A stretch of 45,888 nucleotides of DNA, from contig CAJNOQ010000585.1 of assembly GCA_905250885.1 (NCBI GenBank), positions 1 to 45,888 of the forward strand. Direction: 5' to 3'. This DNA comes from Didymodactylos carnosus (Eukaryota; Rotifera; Eurotatoria; Philodinida; Philodinidae). Position numbers and translations under genes: made by a program. This document shows positions 44,866 to 45,888 of this stretch, piece after piece; position 1 is the first letter of the stretch; every line of letters begins with the position of its first letter. The notes below the pieces were generated by a model. The model had not been told where the DNA came from, did not search any database, and saw only the letters and a list, made by a program, of their open reading frames with translations.

Positions 44866-45655
44866 TTTACAGAATGTGTGTGATATAACAGTTAACAACA
44901 GTGCTTTGATAGCAGCAGAGCGCTTAGAATAATCCTACGTATACAATATAGTAGATAGTCCTCGCTGTTGTAGCCCTTTTTTCTCCGAAACAAGAAAACA
45001 TACATTTTTCTATTATATATCATTTTGGAGCTCATGAAATTTGCTACAAACTGGCAAGTTTAAAACTTCAAGATCGGTGGGATCGGTCCTAGAAAATGGG
45101 CCAGAAGTAAACTGACTAAGGAAAAATGCTTCCAGTTTTTACTATTTCTTACACTAGTAAAGAAATAAGTACACTTTGTGTCTTATACCATTTAAAAGCT
45201 CGTCGAATTTCCTACAAAGTAAGCTACGTATGATATCTTGATCAGTAGGCTCTGCCTCTGTAGTTTTCGGTGTGGTATCAGTTTCTCTGAGATTTGAATA
45301 ATAGACCGTCAATTTTAGAAAGTACTCAATCAGGTCCTAAAATGTATTAGTACAATTTTTTAATTAGTAGGATTTTTTCAATTAGTAGGATTTTGATTTC
45401 GAAACTAGAAAAAAATTTAAGAAATTAATAACGAAAATAATCGCTATGTAAAATAACGCCAGGAGTATCCTCTTCACAATGCTAACTCTGTGCTCAAGAT
45501 TATTATTAAAGCTTTGCTTAATTTCCATTCTACAGAGTCTTTTGAGAAGCCAGCACTTTACATTTATTCTTAAAATTTTATTGACTTTCACAGACAGCGC
45601 AAATAAAATAGGGTGCGTGCTAATGTTCTGAAGTCGTTCGGACCCAGGTCAAACA
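44866..45655. other. Gene-free stretch
   Basis: No convincing frame. A 16-base word AATTAGTAGGATTTTT occurs twice in tandem near 45362-45393. Otherwise nothing recognised. Confidence 0.35.
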
Positions 45656-45800
45656 ATCCTACCGTAGGATCCTATAAGATTCTACCTTAGGATCCTATAG
45701 GATTCTGTAAGATCCTACGAAAAAGAATCCTACTGTACGACTCTTATAGGATCCTGTAGTTAGATCTTGTAGAATCTCGCAAGATCCTATTCTAGGATTG
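45656..45800. repeat. Degenerate array of TAGGATCCTA palindromes
   Basis: About 145 bases made of variants of AGGATCCTA, AGGATTCT and AAGATCCTA spaced roughly 10-20 bases apart. Several are exact palindromes, e.g. TAGGATCCTATAGGATTCT. The array is rich in GATC and GGATCC words. Confidence 0.65.
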
Positions 45801-45888
45801 CAGTAGAATATTATCTGGTTTTCTGCTGGTTTATCCTACTAGGTTTAGTGGTTTTATTTGTTTAATTATTCTCTGATACTAGCTAGAC

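Noticed and set aside
45656..45800. Telomeric repeat at the right edge
   Set aside because: The units are palindromic AGGATCCTA variants; no G-rich strand bias such as TGTGGG or TTAGGG runs is present.
1..45888. CRISPR array, bacterial operon, prophage, tRNA or rRNA gene
   Set aside because: The genes are eukaryotic with GT-AG introns; repeats are inverted or palindromic rather than regularly spaced, and no tRNA or rRNA sequence was recognised by eye.

Overview
The window looks like AT-rich nuclear DNA of a small invertebrate, most likely a bdelloid rotifer (Adineta/Rotaria-like). The evidence is metazoan genes cut by many short introns of about 50-70 bases, a Penelope-type reverse transcriptase remnant, and T-rich AG acceptors placed 14-35 bases before the start codons of four genes, as expected if mRNAs receive a trans-spliced leader (known in bdelloids). 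The species is an inference from style, not from a marker gene.

Layout. 1-2175: a broken Penelope-like reverse transcriptase (minus strand), then a 1.1-kb fold-back element. 3773-4900 (minus): a complete intronless protein-tyrosine sulfotransferase (TPST). 5706-13194 (minus): a complete DHX9/maleless-type RNA helicase in 27 coding exons; one intron carries a 209-bp, almost identical copy of part of the neighbouring TPST gene. 13.2-24.7 kb: gene-poor and repeat-rich. It holds one unrecognised two-exon gene (15922-16860, minus), LINE remnants, a Ty3/Gypsy protease-RT fragment framed by inverted repeats, a nested fold-back structure, arrays of a palindromic TTTCTA satellite and a 220-bp perfect-hairpin MITE. 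24737-33407 (plus): a complete PARP1 in 23 coding exons, with a 615-bp fold-back MITE in one intron and a diverged dispersed repeat in another. 35304-39259 (plus): an F-box protein whose second intron contains a 1.2-kb fold-back element with 454-bp, almost identical arms. 40363-42651 (plus): an intronless laccase-like multicopper oxidase broken by two in-frame stops, one replacing the Trp of the first copper-binding HWHG motif. 42.6-45.9 kb: no genes, but a second 613-bp member of the fold-back MITE family, a relic of the F-box-intron element, a short MITE and a GGATCC-rich degenerate array.

The genes do not form a pathway. PARP1 (DNA-break signalling and poly-ADP-ribosylation) and DHX9 (RNA/DNA helicase) are conserved nuclear housekeeping proteins; TPST is a Golgi enzyme. 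The exon models of PARP1 (3060 nt), DHX9 (4029 nt), the F-box gene (1854 nt) and the unknown gene (867 nt) were read by eye from GT-AG sites and each sums to a whole number of codons. The most notable features are non-genic: at least four families of long inverted-repeat elements, two of them lying in introns of otherwise intact genes, and a fresh gene-fragment duplication.
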